NCBI GenBank assembly: GCA_003486645.1
Contig: DNGI01000147.1
Location: 1 to 23,160, forward strand
Length of the DNA stretch: 23,160 bases
From: Cyanobacteria bacterium UBA11370
Lineage (GTDB): Bacteria; Cyanobacteriota; Cyanobacteriia; Cyanobacteriales; Coleofasciculaceae
Reading direction: 5' to 3'
Shown one piece after another: positions 1-7,904 of this stretch. The notes beneath the pieces were generated by a model, which searched no databases, was not told where the DNA came from, and saw nothing but the letters and a program-made list of their open reading frames with translations. The position numbers and the translations under genes are program-made. The first letter of the stretch is position 1, and each line of letters opens with the position of its first letter.

Positions 1-5
1 CCACG

Positions 6-25
6 ACTTTTGCAAGAGGTCTAAT
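6..25. repeat. Terminal repeat of a MITE-like element (edge copy)
   Basis: Twenty bases here are identical to 4909-4928, the right end of the MITE-like element at 4783-4926, and in the same orientation. The outer tip, GAGGTC followed by TA, lies to the right, so the window appears to begin inside the right end of a second copy whose body lies off the left edge. Which kind of element it is cannot be decided from this fragment. Confidence 0.5.
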
Positions 26-121
26 AGACAAGAATTTGGGTTAGTAGAAGTTTTTATGAATAAATAGCGCGATCGCCCCTCTCAACACTCCAATCCCATC
101 CAAGAACCTGGAGAATAAAAA

Positions 122-1423
122 CTACCGTCTAACCTGTTCAACCGTCATCACAGCAGATCGTTCAAACTCCTTAAATACCGATTCAAAAAGTAGCTTTGAG
201 TACTGTCTAGCAATTAAATCCGGTGTAAAGTGAGACTGTAGATAACAACGCCCTGCCTCACCCATTTGCTTAACCAGTTGAGCATCCGTTGATAAGCGTC
301 GAATAAATGCCGCTAGCTGGACAGCATCACCATTTTTAAACGCTGCACCAAACCCACCATCTGCAATCATTGTTCGCAGATAAGATTGAGGTTCACAAAT
401 CGCTGCTACAGGCCGTCCGGCTGCCAAAGCTGCATATAATTTGCTAGGGGCAACTAACCCTTTCATCCCCGGACTAACACTCACTAAAGACAAATCACAG
501 GCAGTTAACGAATAGGGTAAATTATGCTTTTCTTGATAGGGTAAGAAGCGACACTTAGTTAAGCATAATTGATTGGCTTGATCCTCAAAAAATTTACGTT
601 TAGCACCATTTCCAATAAAAACAAACTGAATTGATTCATTGTGTAGAAGTTTAGCAGCGTCTAAAATTGTATCCATATCATGGCAGCGACCCATATTTCC
701 CGAATAGAGAACTGTAAAGGTATTGACTAAATTTAAATCTTGGGCAAACCAATTATCGTGTTTAGCAAGTGGTACAATCCAATTCGGGTCAGCCCAGTTA
801 TGAATAACAGCAATTCTATCCTGAATTTGGGGATATTTTGCGGCAACTCGCTCCTTCATGGAAGGACTTAAAACAATAATATTTTCAGCTTGCTTCCAAA
901 TCTGATGATTCAAAGCATCCCACAATCGAACCAACCAGTGATGACGGGAAACAACGTTTAATTCTACGGCGATATCAGGATATAAATCATAGATTAGACA
1001 AATATAAGGCAGGCGAAATAATCGATTAGCTAAGTAACCTAAAATAGGTAAAAATGGAGGCGCTGAGGTGACAAGTAATACATCTCCACGATTCCTAGTT
1101 TTGAGTAAATGAAGACCAGAACGTAAACAGAATAGAATCCCATTCAATGCTTTTCCCCGAATGCGTTTTGACCAAATTCGAGTGGCACGCGATCGCCGAA
1201 TTGTTACTCGATTTTCATGCTCAATTGCTGGGGCAGATTCCTTGTGAAAAGCATAACCGGGTTGACCTGTAAAAATTTGAACGGGTAGACCTAATTTTCC
1301 CAACTCAATAGCAAGTTCTTCAATCAGTTGTCCTGTTGCGGCGTAATCAGGCGGATAAAATTGGGTAATGATCGATAATTTAACCGAGTTGTTATGCCAT
1401 CCTCCAGTCTTACCATTGGTCAT
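122..1423 (-). CDS. Glycosyltransferase family 4 (WcaI/WbuB-like)
   Basis: A 433-residue GT-B retaining glycosyltransferase that probably adds a sugar to a lipid-linked exopolysaccharide precursor at the cytoplasmic face. The N-terminal GT4 domain (residues about 15-200) opens with ITQFYPPDYAATG, typical of the WcaI/WbuB branch. The C-terminal domain carries YSGNMGR near residue 239 and PSKLYAALAAGRP near 330, where family members bind the nucleotide-sugar diphosphate. The ATG start is supported by GAGGAG about nine bases upstream. Upstream lies about 1 kb of mostly non-coding DNA, then the divergent BY-kinase gene, so the two may share a regulatory region. The family and the surface-polysaccharide role are secure; donor and acceptor cannot be told from sequence. 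Confidence 0.88.
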   Translation of the reverse strand: MTNGKTGGWHNNSVKLSIITQFYPPDYAATGQLIEELAIELGKLGLPVQIFTGQPGYAFHKESAPAIEHENRVTIRRSRATRIWSKRIRGKALNGILFCLRSGLHLLKTRNRGDVLLVTSAPPFLPILGYLANRLFRLPYICLIYDLYPDIAVELNVVSRHHWLVRLWDALNHQIWKQAENIIVLSPSMKERVAAKYPQIQDRIAVIHNWADPNWIVPLAKHDNWFAQDLNLVNTFTVLYSGNMGRCHDMDTILDAAKLLHNESIQFVFIGNGAKRKFFEDQANQLCLTKCRFLPYQEKHNLPYSLTACDLSLVSVSPGMKGLVAPSKLYAALAAGRPVAAICEPQSYLRTMIADGGFGAAFKNGDAVQLAAFIRRLSTDAQLVKQMGEAGRCYLQSHFTPDLIARQYSKLLFESVFKEFERSAVMTVEQVRR

Positions 1424-2457
1424 TTTTCTGCGCTCCTCATTCGTACATCAACTGATGCAGGGATACGCTAGATTTTACGAAGCAACTTTGTTGATATCCG
1501 GATTATTTTTAGCTTTATTTTTAAGATTTATATTTTTTAAATCAACCTATTTTTATTGATTAAATTGAAAATTTATCCAACAAAGTTATTACTGTTGGAT
1601 ATCGATTTAATACTGATTTTATGCTCAACACATTGGAATCAAAAAGGCTTGTAAATCTTATAAATATTGGGTATATAGCCTTTCTCAAATGGGTGAGACA
1701 AATTTAATTTTATTCCCTACTTCTCACTGAAGAGTTGTGAGTTACACAAAATTCTTAATTGAGAACTCACCATTCAACACTCAACATTCATAACCTATCC
1801 CACCTCCTAAATCCCAAATGGTATATATAAGAAGTCTAATCAGGCATATAGACCCACTAGACGCTTTCCGTAGGGTGGGACAAAAAAATACGGATACAAA
1901 CCCTTAAATTTATTTAGAGAGAAGAAAATAAATTTTTAATCATTCAAGCTCCTAAATTAATTTATGGGGCATATGATCCTTCACCATTGATCCTTCCCTT
2001 TGACGCTATTCCCCAAAAAAAGTGCCCGATTTTACCCGATGATATTTTAATAGATAAACACCCGGCTAACCTGTATCTGGAGAGAGATTCCTATAAACTG
2101 ATCGCCTGGAAAATTTTTGTCAGGCTGTAAGAATTACTAGAAGTCGAGGACTTACAGAATTAAACGTGTAGGAGCTACAAGAGAGCAAAATTCGTTACGA
2201 TTAAGTATAGCCTTACCCAGCCGTGAACGTTCAGCTCATCGAGCAACTCCAACTATCTCTGAACTCCTCAATTTCTAAATTCCTAAACTCTAGTAAATTT
2301 GAGGTGAGGCTTGTTTATCCTGATGAATCGATGACAGGGCTGTATCAGTAAGAGGTATAGCTTCTTCAAGCTGAACCCTCCTCATTTGGCAACTTGGCTA
2401 ACTGCACGGAAACTCAGCGTCTGTTTGACAACAGTCACGTCTAACCTGAATTGTATT
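1424..2457. other. Long intergenic region between divergent polysaccharide genes
   Basis: About 1 kb between the leftward GT4 and the rightward BY-kinase. It must hold both promoters, but I found no convincing -35/-10 pair. It contains a separated 10-bp inverted repeat (AACTTTGTTG near 1484, CAACAAAGTT near 1577), a short degenerate heptad-like run near 1768-1795, and a 70-codon stop-free stretch at 1918-2130 listed separately. AT-rich runs dominate 1490-1660. Confidence 0.5.
1918..2130 (+). pseudogene. Possible gene remnant without a start codon
   Basis: Seventy codons without a stop, ending in TAA at 2128-2130 and preceded in frame by TAG at 1915-1917. No ATG, GTG or TTG start and no ribosome-binding site is visible. 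The translation has a balanced, protein-like composition, with stretches such as LIYGAYDPSPLILPFD and ending KLIAWKIFVRL, and it lies in otherwise stop-rich DNA. I do not recognise a family. It may be the tail of a decayed gene, or a chance open stretch; an open frame of this length is not rare by chance. Confidence 0.2.
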
Positions 2458-4755
2458 ATGGGTCCCAAGGTCGATTATCAACCGTTGCTGGTCAATGCTA
2501 ACGATAAACCATCCTCTGTATCGCCTCCAATTTACCCCTCTGGATTTTCTCTCGTTGAAGAAGAAAAACTCGATCTGCGTCAGATTTTAGCAGTAGCGCA
2601 ACGGCGGGCAATTATTATTGCAGGGGTAGCGATCGCCGTATCCGGAGGAATTGTCAGTCAGGTCTTGAAACAGGAACCTAATTATGAAGGAAAATTCCAA
2701 CTTTTAGTCGGATCACCGTCAGGAGAAGACCAAGCAGAACAGTTAACTGAAGCACTCAGTAAAACCGGGACTGTTCAAGTTCAAGGACCAGACTATGAAA
2801 CTCAAATTCAGGTTTTGTGGAGTCCTCAAGTTATGGCTCCCATTGTTGCACAAATTCAATCTCGTTATCCAGAGGTTGACTATAGCGCTCTCCGCACTAA
2901 ACTTACTATTTCCCGGCTACAAGAAACTAAGATTTTAGAAGTTCGCTATCAAGATTCAGACCCCAATAAAATTCAGTTTATTTTAGAGCAGGTTGCTAAC
3001 GGCTACGTTCAGTATTCAGAGGCAGAACAACGAACGGCTGTAACTCAAGGACTTGCCTTTGTTAATAAACAAACTCAGAAACTTCAAGAACTGGTCAACG
3101 ACCTTCAGCAACAAATCCAAAACTTGCGGCAAACTTACCAAATTGTCGATCCCGAAACTCAGGGTCAACTGTTAACCAATCGGGTTAGCGATATTGTTAA
3201 ACAACGCCAAGAAACTCAAAGCCAACTCATTGAATCTCAACAACTTTACGCCGAACTCCAAACCCAGTTAGGGCAGTTGGGGGTAACACCAGACGGAGCG
3301 ATCGCCGCCTCAGCACTTTCAGAAGCACCCCGCTATCAAGACTTACTTAACCAACTCTCTGAAGTCGAAAGTCAGATTGCAACCGAGTTAGCACGATTCA
3401 AAGAAGAAAATCCAGCTATTGAGACTCTGCGGGAAAAAAAGGAACGACTATTGCCCCTAATTGAAGAAGAAGCAGCCAATGTTGTCGGTAACGCCGCATT
3501 TGGTATTCCTAATAATCCTGAATCCCTTGCCTCTCCCAGTTCAATTCGCTTGAATCTCACTCAAAAACTGGTTGAAACGAAAAATCAAATTCAAGTTCTA
3601 GAAGTCCGTAGAAATGAGATTGCCGATGCAGAAATTCGGCTAAGTCAACAACTCAAAACTCTGCCTGTTATTGCCCGTCGATATGGAGATTTACAGCGGC
3701 GACTCACCGTAGCAACTGAAAGTTTAAACCGCTTTCTCGCCGTTCAGGAAAAGTTGCAAATTGACGAATCTCAAAAAACCCCTCCCTGGCAACAACTTTC
3801 TCAGCCACAAAAACCCCAACAACCCATCTCACCGAACATACCACGGGGAATTGCTTTAGGTGCGATCGCGGGTTTACTGGCGGGAGCAGGTGCGGGAATG
3901 TTAGCCGAAAAATTAGATAAGGCATTTCACTCTACCGATGAGTTGAAAGATACCACAGGTTTACCCCTATTAGGAACAATTCCATTTAGTAAAGAACTCA
4001 AGAAAAATATTACTCGTTCAGCTACTCCTTCAAAATCCCATTCTGAACCGTTAGAATTAGAACTCCGCAGGCGTTCTTCTCGTTATAATGCTTCTCCTTT
4101 ATTAGAAGCATTTCGCTCTCTTCATGCAAATCTTCACTTTCTCAGTCCTGATAAATCAATCCGTTCATTAGTAGTTAGTTCTGCGGTTCCAGCGGATGGA
4201 AAATCGACTGTAGCGGCATTTTTATCACAAGCAGCAGCAGCGATGGGAGAACGGGTTTTGTTGGTGGATGCAGATTTGCGCCGTCCTCAAGTTCATGTGA
4301 AGACAGATTTGCCGAATGTTTGGGGATTAAGTAATGTAATTTCCAGTGAAATTAATGTGAGTGATGTGATTCAACAATCGCCCTTGGAAGATAATTTATT
4401 TGTCTTAACAGCGGGGCAAATTCCACCCGATCCTACCCGACTTCTTTGTTCTAAAAAGATGCAGAATTTAGTCGAGCGTTTCCATGGTGCATTTGATTTA
4501 GTAATTTTTGATACTCCGCCATTACTGGGTTTAGCAGATGCTCGATTACTTGCCGCTCATACTGATGGAATTATCATGGTTGTCGGGTTAGGAAAAACGG
4601 ATCGAGCAGTGTTAACCCATGTTTTATATGGATTGAAAACCTCTCACGCTAAAGTGTTGGGAATGGTAGCCAATGGAGTGAAAGATTATCGGGCAAGTTC
4701 TTACGATTACTACAATCGCTACTATAGTCAAGTTCCTCAACAAACAGCGGTTTAG
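2458..4755 (+). CDS. Polysaccharide co-polymerase / tyrosine autokinase (Wzz-BY-kinase)
   Basis: A 765-residue inner-membrane protein that sets chain length and export of exopolysaccharide and phosphorylates itself on C-terminal tyrosines. The Wzz domain follows a first membrane segment at about residues 50-70. A long Gln-rich coiled-coil periplasmic region leads to a second glycine-rich membrane segment at about 463-485. The cytoplasmic kinase has Walker A SAVPADGKST (575-584), Walker A' VLLVDADLRRP (600-610) and Walker B VIFDTPP (682-688). The C-terminus has a six-tyrosine cluster between residues 744 and 756, the autophosphorylation tail. I chose the ATG at 2458; an in-frame TTG at 2386 would add 24 unconvincing residues, and neither has a strong Shine-Dalgarno. 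Family call is very firm; in Gram-negative systems this is the Wzc role. The DUF-rich islet downstream is unrelated. Confidence 0.9.
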   Translation: MGPKVDYQPLLVNANDKPSSVSPPIYPSGFSLVEEEKLDLRQILAVAQRRAIIIAGVAIAVSGGIVSQVLKQEPNYEGKFQLLVGSPSGEDQAEQLTEALSKTGTVQVQGPDYETQIQVLWSPQVMAPIVAQIQSRYPEVDYSALRTKLTISRLQETKILEVRYQDSDPNKIQFILEQVANGYVQYSEAEQRTAVTQGLAFVNKQTQKLQELVNDLQQQIQNLRQTYQIVDPETQGQLLTNRVSDIVKQRQETQSQLIESQQLYAELQTQLGQLGVTPDGAIAASALSEAPRYQDLLNQLSEVESQIATELARFKEENPAIETLREKKERLLPLIEEEAANVVGNAAFGIPNNPESLASPSSIRLNLTQKLVETKNQIQVLEVRRNEIADAEIRLSQQLKTLPVIARRYGDLQRRLTVATESLNRFLAVQEKLQIDESQKTPPWQQLSQPQKPQQPISPNIPRGIALGAIAGLLAGAGAGMLAEKLDKAFHSTDELKDTTGLPLLGTIPFSKELKKNITRSATPSKSHSEPLELELRRRSSRYNASPLLEAFRSLHANLHFLSPDKSIRSLVVSSAVPADGKSTVAAFLSQAAAAMGERVLLVDADLRRPQVHVKTDLPNVWGLSNVISSEINVSDVIQQSPLEDNLFVLTAGQIPPDPTRLLCSKKMQNLVERFHGAFDLVIFDTPPLLGLADARLLAAHTDGIIMVVGLGKTDRAVLTHVLYGLKTSHAKVLGMVANGVKDYRASSYDYYNRYYSQVPQQTAV

Positions 4756-4782
4756 AGTAAGTTTAAGTTCTGAATATTCAAT

Positions 4783-4926
4783 AGACCTCTTGCATAAATC
4801 CGACAAACCCCTCCCCAACCCTCCCCGAAACGGAGAGGGAGCAAGATTTTTCCCCCCGCATCGGGGGGATTGTTAGCGCAGCGGGACGTAGTCCGGGGGG
4901 TAAAATTAACTTTTGCAAGAGGTCTA
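4783..4926. mobile_element. MITE-like element with 13-bp terminal inverted repeats
   Basis: The ends TAGACCTCTTGCA (4783-4795) and TGCAAGAGGTCTA (4914-4926) are perfect inverted repeats of 13 bp. They bound 144 bp with no coding capacity. If the outer TA pairs are target duplications, the element proper is GACCTC...GAGGTC inserted at a TA. The interior holds C-rich and G-rich tracts, including a CCCCCC/GGGGGG hairpin at about 4852-4868 that could stop transcription leaving the BY-kinase gene. The right end recurs at 6-25. This is the form of a non-autonomous transposon moved by an insertion-sequence transposase elsewhere in the genome; no transposase lies in the window. Confidence 0.65.
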
Positions 4927-5268
4927 ATGAATGTCATTTAATCTTTGTCGATAAAAAATCGCGGCTTGTATCTATACAGAATTTACCGAAATTTCTCATT
5001 TAAACACTAGATATAAGAGTAGGATTGGGACTGCCCACCCTACATATAGAGTTTCTACCTAAGTCCGATATTTAGCGATTTAATAGTAGGTGTGATTTCA
5101 TACCACATTGCATCTCTTCGAGACAATTTTGTCTCCCTTTCTCCTCCTCAAAATACCTACTCGACTACAGCCAACGCTGGGGCTTTCGCTACACTCAGTA
5201 AAATACAGGATATGCTTATATCAACGGCTATAATTTTAAACTTCGTTTTTACATCCGAGGTATTATCT
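4927..5268. other. Intergenic region upstream of the Uma2 gene
   Basis: About 340 bp with no gene I can support. It includes a fragment near 5020-5045 whose reverse complement contains GTAGGGTGGG, also found at 1871-1880; this looks like a common dispersed cyanobacterial repeat. A TATAAT hexamer at 5229-5234 lies 35 bases before the Uma2 start and may be its -10 box, but no good -35 is visible. Confidence 0.4.
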
Positions 5269-5850
5269 ATGCAAGCCCAAGAAAAACGCTACTATTCCCC
5301 CGAAGAATATCTGGAGTTAGAAGTCGCTTCAGACTATCGCCACGAATACATAGACGGAGAAATTATTCTGATGACAGGTGGAACCCCCAATCATAATCAA
5401 ATCGCTTTGAATTTGAGTGGCGCACTCAATTTTAGCCTGAAGCGTCAGCCTTATCGAGTATTTGTAACGGATCAGCGTTTATGGATTCCCAGAAAGCGAA
5501 TTCACACCTATCCAGATGTGATGGTTGTTGCCGGAGAATTAGAATTGGAAGAAGGACGAAGAGATACAATTACGAATCCGCTGATGATTGCTGAGGTGTT
5601 ATCAGAGTCTACCCGAAGTTATGATTGCGATCGCAAGTTTGCTGCTTATCGAACTATCCCTAGTTTTCGAGAATATCTTCTGATTGACCAATATAAGATT
5701 CATGTTCAACATTACTCTAAGACAGATGAAAATAAATGGATATTTTCTGAGTATGAAGATGAAACTATGGTTTTGCCGTTAACATCAATTCCTTTTGAGA
5801 TTACTCTTACCGATATCTACGATAAAGTTGAGTTTGAAGAGAAGGAGTAA
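5269..5850 (+). CDS. Uma2 family (PD-(D/E)XK) endonuclease-like protein
   Basis: A 193-residue Uma2-family protein (formerly DUF820), very abundant in cyanobacteria. Family features in order: YYSPEEYLELE at the N-terminus, DYRHEYIDGEI, TYPDVMVV with the first putative metal-binding Asp, LMIAEVLSEST with the Glu of the PD-(D/E)XK core, DRKFAAYRTIPSFREYLLID, and a tail with IHVQHYSK. The fold implies a nuclease, but cellular targets of the family are not established; many copies behave like mobile or selfish passengers. The ATG at 5269 is preceded by GAGG nine bases upstream and gives the family's usual N-terminus. A GTG at 5092 would add 59 unrelated residues. It sits beside a MITE and a damaged toxin-antitoxin locus. 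Confidence 0.87.
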   Translation: MQAQEKRYYSPEEYLELEVASDYRHEYIDGEIILMTGGTPNHNQIALNLSGALNFSLKRQPYRVFVTDQRLWIPRKRIHTYPDVMVVAGELELEEGRRDTITNPLMIAEVLSESTRSYDCDRKFAAYRTIPSFREYLLIDQYKIHVQHYSKTDENKWIFSEYEDETMVLPLTSIPFEITLTDIYDKVEFEEKE

Positions 5851-5976
5851 GGAAAGGATGGGAGAGTGCGATCGCGTTTCCACTTACAGATTTAGCGAAG
5901 GGAATATCTTTAATTCTAAGAACTACTAACAGGTAATCTAGAAAATAGAATTAATCTACTCTCACGAGGCAAGCTT

Positions 5977-6312
5977 ATGCAACTAGAAGACTATTTTGAA
6001 TTTTTAGATCCTGATGACATCCGCATTAAAGGACATCGCATTGGCATTGATGATGTGATTAAATATTATTTGCAGGGCTATTCACCCGAACAGATGTTAG
6101 AGGAATTGCCGACTCTAAATATGGAAAAAATTTACGCGACTCTTACCTACTATCTACACAATCGTGCTGAGATAGATGCTTATATGTTGCGGTTGGAGAG
6201 GTGGCGGGAAGCGCGTTATCAGGAATGGTTAGCTAAGGAACCTTCTGATGTGGTAAAACGTGTGAGAGCCTTAAAAGCTCAACGGGAACAGGAGTTATTA
6301 AACCGTTCGTGA
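5977..6312 (+). CDS. DUF433 family protein (antitoxin-like)
   Basis: An 111-residue protein with the DUF433 domain over residues about 5-70: DPDDIRIKGHRIGIDDVIKYYLQGYSPEQM, then a second helical segment ending YYLHNRAEIDAYM. DUF433 is a small winged-helix-like domain, usually the first gene of a pair with a DUF5615 PIN-like toxin, and is taken to be the antitoxin. The C-terminal 40 residues are basic and probably helical. A GAGG motif about nine bases before the ATG supports the start. Its stop codon overlaps a GTG start of the next reading frame (GTGA), the junction expected of a coupled toxin-antitoxin pair, but that partner is truncated. Repressor function is inferred from the family. Confidence 0.82.
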   Translation: MQLEDYFEFLDPDDIRIKGHRIGIDDVIKYYLQGYSPEQMLEELPTLNMEKIYATLTYYLHNRAEIDAYMLRLERWREARYQEWLAKEPSDVVKRVRALKAQREQELLNRS

Positions 6313-6437
6313 AAATACGTTTCCTAATCGATGAAAATTTGCACCCTAAGTTGAAAACTGCGGTTTTGCGCCTCAACCCAGCAATGGTAATGCCACAAAT
6401 TGCTAGTCATTCATTGACAATCTTTAAATCAAATTAG
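6309..6437 (+). pseudogene. Truncated DUF5615 PIN-like toxin
   Basis: Starts with GTG overlapping the stop of the DUF433 gene and encodes 42 residues. It begins VKIRFLIDENLHPKLKTAVL, the highly recognisable N-terminus of DUF5615 PIN-like toxins with the first acidic residues (DEN). Family members run to about 110-120 residues. Here the homology fades after LNPA and the frame ends at TAG, so the later acidic active-site residues are missing. The protein cannot be an active nuclease. The last bases overlap the 3' end of the convergent RNase III-like gene (stop at 6434-6436). Confidence 0.7.
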
Positions 6438-7396
6438 ACTTTCTTCCCCTCCATCACCTCATTAAATTTATCTCTTCCCTCATGATAATCCTTACTTTCA
6501 TACCCCATCACATACCGCACAATCCACTTCTGCGACTTCCCATCCTCTAAAAGTAACTGAATCGCCTTACGTAAAACCTCATCATTATCGACAAACTTCT
6601 CAACAAACCAATTCCCCGTTTTCTTAAATCCACCCCTATCCTCCGTCGTGGTATAATTCAAATAAATTCCGGCTAATAATACCTTAATTGACTTAGCAAA
6701 AACTTTCTCATTCTCCAGATTCAGAGCCATCAAATCTTCAGAACTGACTTGACGGATGTACTCCTCCTGTCGCTCCTTAGAAATGAGTTCCTTATATAAC
6801 TCCCCTAACCGACCAACTCTCACATTCGGTAAATAGCAATACAGATAATCAACTACAATTGCTTTGAGCAAACTATCACCTAAAAACTGCAACTGCTTAT
6901 TCGGAGAAGCACGTTCTGTGATTGATTTCAAATGACGTTCCAACACAGGTGCAATCAAATTTTTAGTCAACCAATTCCGCGTTTGAGAAAACCCCCGATC
7001 CACATGAATCGCCCCAGCTAATGCCTTAAATCCCTCCTCAAACGGATTGTGAGATTGCAAGCGAAGGCGATGGCGTTCTTGCCCCATACCCAAAAACGGG
7101 TACGCTTCTCCTAACCCCAATTGCGACCAAACTTTAGTTAACCGTTCCCCCTCCGTCAGCTTATCTCGTAATGCCGAAAAATTGCCAACTTCTAAGTACG
7201 GGCAATGCTGATATAAATAATCCGCGATCGCCAAATTCAAAACAGCATTCCCCAAGAATTCCAATCGCTCATTATTCGTCTCCGGTTCGCCAATTTGTTC
7301 AGCATAGGAGCGATGAATTAAAGCCAAACGTAGGGTTTCACTCGTTTTAAAGTGAATACCAATCTTCGCTTCAACCGATTCAGGATTCCATTCCAT
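6434..7396 (-). CDS. Tandem RNase III-domain protein, probably catalytically inactive
   Basis: A 320-residue protein with two RNase III domains and no double-stranded-RNA-binding domain. Domain 1 (about 5-155) carries the signature NERLEFLGNAVL (42-53), and domain 2 (about 165-250) carries NKQLQFLGDSLL. Against E. coli RNase III, domain 1 keeps Glu38 and Glu41 but has Asn50 for Asp45, Glu121 for Asp114 and Lys124 for the essential Glu117. Domain 2 keeps Asp174 but has Lys167 and Gln170 for Glu38 and Glu41, and Lys235 and Lys238 for Asp114 and Glu117. Neither domain should hold catalytic Mg2+. A helical, charged tail (250-320) follows. Ordinary bacterial RNase III has one domain plus a dsRBD, about 225-250 residues. 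The role is unknown; structured-RNA binding is the obvious guess. It overlaps the universal stress gene by 17 bases, so the two are probably co-translated. Confidence 0.85.
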   Translation of the reverse strand: MEWNPESVEAKIGIHFKTSETLRLALIHRSYAEQIGEPETNNERLEFLGNAVLNLAIADYLYQHCPYLEVGNFSALRDKLTEGERLTKVWSQLGLGEAYPFLGMGQERHRLRLQSHNPFEEGFKALAGAIHVDRGFSQTRNWLTKNLIAPVLERHLKSITERASPNKQLQFLGDSLLKAIVVDYLYCYLPNVRVGRLGELYKELISKERQEEYIRQVSSEDLMALNLENEKVFAKSIKVLLAGIYLNYTTTEDRGGFKKTGNWFVEKFVDNDEVLRKAIQLLLEDGKSQKWIVRYVMGYESKDYHEGRDKFNEVMEGKKV

Positions 7397-7904
7397 CAGT
7401 CTTAACCGATTCAGGACTTGTTACTACTTTAGTTTGCACCGTTAGGACTGAACAAGGGGCATGATGCAGAACATAATTGCTAATACTGCCCAAGAGGAAT
7501 TCACTCAAACCCGATAGTCCGCGATGCCCAATCACAATCAGATCAGCATCCCAATTTTTTGCCATATTACAGATCGTTTCACCCGCACTACCCGGAACTT
7601 GAATAAATTCCGCTTTCACACCCGCCCTAGTCGCTTCATCAGTCCGCGATCGCAATAATTCTAAACATTCACTTTCAAATTCATCCCACTGCTTGCGATA
7701 ACTAATATTGACATCATTCAAGCTCCACGGATAGTAATCAATTCCAGAAAACCCAGCTACACCCGGACTATTCTCTTCTTCAGGAGCAAGGACGTGTAAC
7801 AGCATCAGATGTCCATTTAGGGCTTTCGCTAAGGATAGCGCTTGATCGAAAACATGGTTGCCCATTCCAGAACTATCCATCGCAACAAGAATCTTTTCAA
7901 ACAT
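7380..7904 (-). CDS. Universal stress protein (UspA family)
   Basis: A 174-residue single-domain UspA protein with the Rossmann-like alpha/beta fold, cytoplasmic. It begins MFEKILVAMDSSG, the usual first strand and nucleotide loop. The ATP-binding signature G-x2-G-x9-G-S is present at Gly126, Gly129 and Gly139-Ser140, within IGHRGLSGLSEFLLGS, so it should belong to the ATP-binding branch. An insert of about 25 residues (45-70) is typical of longer cyanobacterial members. A strong Shine-Dalgarno (GGAGG) precedes the ATG. Its last 17 bases overlap the start of the RNase III-like gene. Family members respond to starvation, oxidative or other stress; the trigger here is unknown. Confidence 0.9.
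   Translation of the reverse strand: MFEKILVAMDSSGMGNHVFDQALSLAKALNGHLMLLHVLAPEEENSPGVAGFSGIDYYPWSLNDVNISYRKQWDEFESECLELLRSRTDEATRAGVKAEFIQVPGSAGETICNMAKNWDADLIVIGHRGLSGLSEFLLGSISNYVLHHAPCSVLTVQTKVVTSPESVKTDGMES

Noticed and set aside
4180..4209. Walker A of the BY-kinase reads ADGKST rather than GEGKST
   Set aside because: I recall the same form in many cyanobacterial BY-kinases; the Lys and Ser/Thr are present, so activity is not in doubt.
4752..4937. Minus-strand open frame of 61 codons
   Set aside because: It is made by the C- and G-rich core and ends of the MITE-like element, not a gene.
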